From Closterium sp. NIES-65 (taxonomy: Eukaryota; Streptophyta; Zygnematophyceae; Desmidiales; Closteriaceae), in contig CANXME010002067.1 in the NCBI GenBank assembly GCA_948144175.1, positions 1,860,001 through 1,924,000 of the forward strand: DNA of 64,000 bases. The letters are read 5' to 3'. Shown one piece after another: positions 63,092 through 64,000 of this stretch. A program made the translations under genes and the position numbers. Numbering within the stretch: the stretch's first letter is position 1; every line of letters begins with the position of its first letter. The notes below the pieces were generated by a model. It was not told the DNA's origin. It ran no database searches and was given only the letters and a program-made list of their open reading frames with translations.

Positions 63092-64000
63092 CGCCGCCAT
63101 GCCCAGGCTGCTCCAGTCTGTGTAGAGCACGAACGGCTTGTCCCTCTCTGGAAACATCAGCACAGGGCTTGTTTTCACCGCCCCCAGCAGGTCCCTCAGG
63201 GCTGCGTCTTCTTCCCCTCCCCACTTCCACGTGGTGGTCTCTTTCAGCAGCTGGTTCAGTACGCTTGCCCTCTTGCTGAAGTTGGGCACGAACTTCCTGT
63301 AATAGTTCAAGAAGCCCAGGACCGCTCTCAGCCTGCTGCGGTCCGTTGGCACCACCACCTTGTCCAAAACCGCCACCTTCGCTTCTTGGACTGACAGCGT
63401 TCCATCCGACACTTCGAATCCCAGATACTTCATGGTGCTCTCTCCGAACCTGCACTCGCCCGGGTGGCAAGTCAGCCCTGCTTCCATGATTGCCCCCAGC
63501 ACCCTCTCCATATCCGCCACGTGCGACTCGGGGTCCTTGCTGAAGATGATTACATCATCAATGTAGCATGCTGCACAGTCCACATCCCTTAGCACCCTAT
63601 CCATCACTTGCTGGAAGAAGGCTGAGGAGTTCCGCATCCCGAACGGCATCCCGTTCCATTCCCAGAGCTCGTCCACTCCATGGAATGCTGTCTTGGCGCG
63701 ATCCTCTTCCCTGATCGGGATTTGGTTGAAGCCTTGTCGCAGATCCAGGATGGTGAACACCACTGCTCCCACGATCTTGTCAAATATGTCTTCCGGCGTG
63801 GGCATGGGGTACCGGTTGGCCTTGGTTATCTTATTCAAGTTGCGGTAATCCCCGCACATCCGCCTGGACAAGACCTCTCCCGCCGCATCTTTGCGCGCAG
63901 CGATCACCGTCGCTGCTGCATACTCGGATGTTGACCGCCGAATCAGCCCTGCCTCGAACAGCTCCTTGCATTTCTCCTTGCAAAGGTCCTCATCTGCTCT
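61679..64000 (-). CDS. Chimeric frame: Ty3/gypsy RT joined to LINE zinc-binding C-terminus (5' end beyond window)
   Basis: Uninterrupted from the right edge (KCKELFEAGLIRRSTSEYAA) to TAA 61679-61681, at least 773 codons. First part is Ty3: MCGDYRNLNKITKANRYPMP, FTILDLRQGFNQIPI, catalytic CYIDDVIIFS (YIDD at about 63565-63554), KYLGFEVSDGTLSV, AVLGFLNYYRKFVPNFS, and the RNase H start KPFVLYTDWSSLGM. At about 63060-63095 it passes without a stop into a LINE-type C-terminus with WDAEEEQLLFNR and a zinc-binding segment (CTHCG ... H ... CP). The rest of the RNase H and the integrase are absent. Either an in-frame insertion of a 5'-truncated LINE into a Ty3 element or a hybrid that moves as a unit. 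The start is not in the window. Confidence 0.85.
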   Translation of the reverse strand, partial: RADEDLCKEKCKELFEAGLIRRSTSEYAAATVIAARKDAAGEVLSRRMCGDYRNLNKITKANRYPMPTPEDIFDKIVGAVVFTILDLRQGFNQIPIREEDRAKTAFHGVDELWEWNGMPFGMRNSSAFFQQVMDRVLRDVDCAACYIDDVIIFSKDPESHVADMERVLGAIMEAGLTCHPGECRFGESTMKYLGFEVSDGTLSVQEAKVAVLDKVVVPTDRSRLRAVLGFLNYYRKFVPNFSKRASVLNQLLKETTTWKWGGEEDAALRDLLGAVKTSPVLMFPERDKPFVLYTDWSSLGMAAVSPLGLATIYAHPSVLKSWLGGGTRWKATVKALLDSKLVTIGDPAHRWDAEEEQLLFNRCIFFRGTSPFGNQAGSLCLKGIQLGDLVAKGGDGSRSRKSDEVLERELGGVEQRKWALKAWDATPQGWKDLVLNQLSAKELFRETRLVRSASYRPGEFFYYQLQYVSNGELYGRRVTVDKKGNIGEVEYASVVTVEFRRASPMAVIDGRARGLLGAPRTRLLYSTICEKGERADPKKLRKAMKPSVAQPKQQLKWEEELGRKIGWGKAITVCDSLATPCRAREVILRVHSHNLQVGERLPFLGARAKCTHCGGVESQDHCLFSCPTIQPVVEVMRKVVQCMNPGRDMRSLGDMLFQRSGTSTGFPEAAIISIIAHQVWLERCNAVFRGSRFQPKRALRRIAVGFTRHVKIYSRARKKKAGMNVSKRTGDWSHLNADEAGAMRRLYETEASMTWRAGFKAIWEDGGVAFQPP

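Noticed and set aside
1-64000. CRISPR array, operons or bacterial signals
   Set aside because: Tandem arrays lack spacer architecture. Spliced exons, LTR elements and tRNA-iMet primer sites show eukaryotic DNA.
1-64000. Reassignment of TAG to glutamine in this genome
   Set aside because: TAG is used as the terminal stop of F at the position where E has TGA, and CHG deamination or codon usage can explain the excess. Kept only as an observation to test.

Overview
The window looks like nuclear DNA of a green-lineage organism, most likely a streptophyte. The arguments are split receptor-type leucine-rich-repeat (LRR) exons of exactly 72 bp in a constant phase, canonical GT-AG introns, LTR elements primed from initiator Met-tRNA (TGGTATCAGAGC), TRIMs, hAT-type MITEs, and Copia polyproteins with Gly-rich and (GGAEP)n segments. 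A charophyte such as a Closterium-like zygnematophyte is my guess from the Copia style; it is inference, not proof.

Layout. 1-4.8 kb: a minus-strand Copia element (A) that runs off the left edge, abutting a 39-bp minisatellite (4.8-5.7 kb). 6.4-21.1 kb: a decayed plus-strand Copia (B) whose 3' LTR was split by an intact sister Copia (C, 13696-21068) with two identical 128-bp LTRs, a perfect TCATA target duplication and an uninterrupted reading frame of about 1974 codons. 21.1-25.3 kb: a 422-bp tandem duplication, low-complexity DNA and an LTR scrap. 25.35-34.18 kb: the one convincing host gene, six minus-strand exons of an LRR receptor (four 72-bp LRR exons, a Cys-rich exon, and a Ser/Pro stalk plus transmembrane exon), whose introns hold a hAT-like MITE and a Ty3/gypsy relic. 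34.8-35.1 kb: a second hAT-like MITE with a perfect 8-bp target duplication. 35.9-40.9 kb: a LINE fragment carrying a TRIM, fused to a 5'-truncated Copia (E). 41.2-47.0 kb: a Copia (F) with 758/759-bp LTRs and a deleted integrase core. 47.1-48.5 kb: a 30-bp minisatellite carrying a second TRIM. 49.1-56.7 kb: LTR scraps and a minus-strand Copia (D) interrupted by a 1165-bp TG...CA insertion with ACCCG target duplication. 56.7-61.5 kb: two Ty3/gypsy copies (H plus, G minus) fused in inverted orientation. 61.5-64 kb: a reading frame that joins a Ty3-type reverse transcriptase to the C-terminus of a LINE and ends in a 30-nt poly(A) tail.

Most of the window is therefore a layered retrotransposon graveyard with one probably young autonomous element (C). 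The most unusual structure is the TRIM family. In both copies the end of the LTR carries a tRNA-type A box, and the leader just after the primer-binding site carries a B box at near-tRNA spacing, so a type-2 RNA polymerase III promoter appears to straddle the LTR/primer-binding-site boundary. Also worth attention are the Ty3-LINE chimera, the inverted Ty3 pair, a strong excess of TAG among premature stops in the retroelement frames, and a motif repeated in the Gag and the integrase-RT linker of the Copia family.
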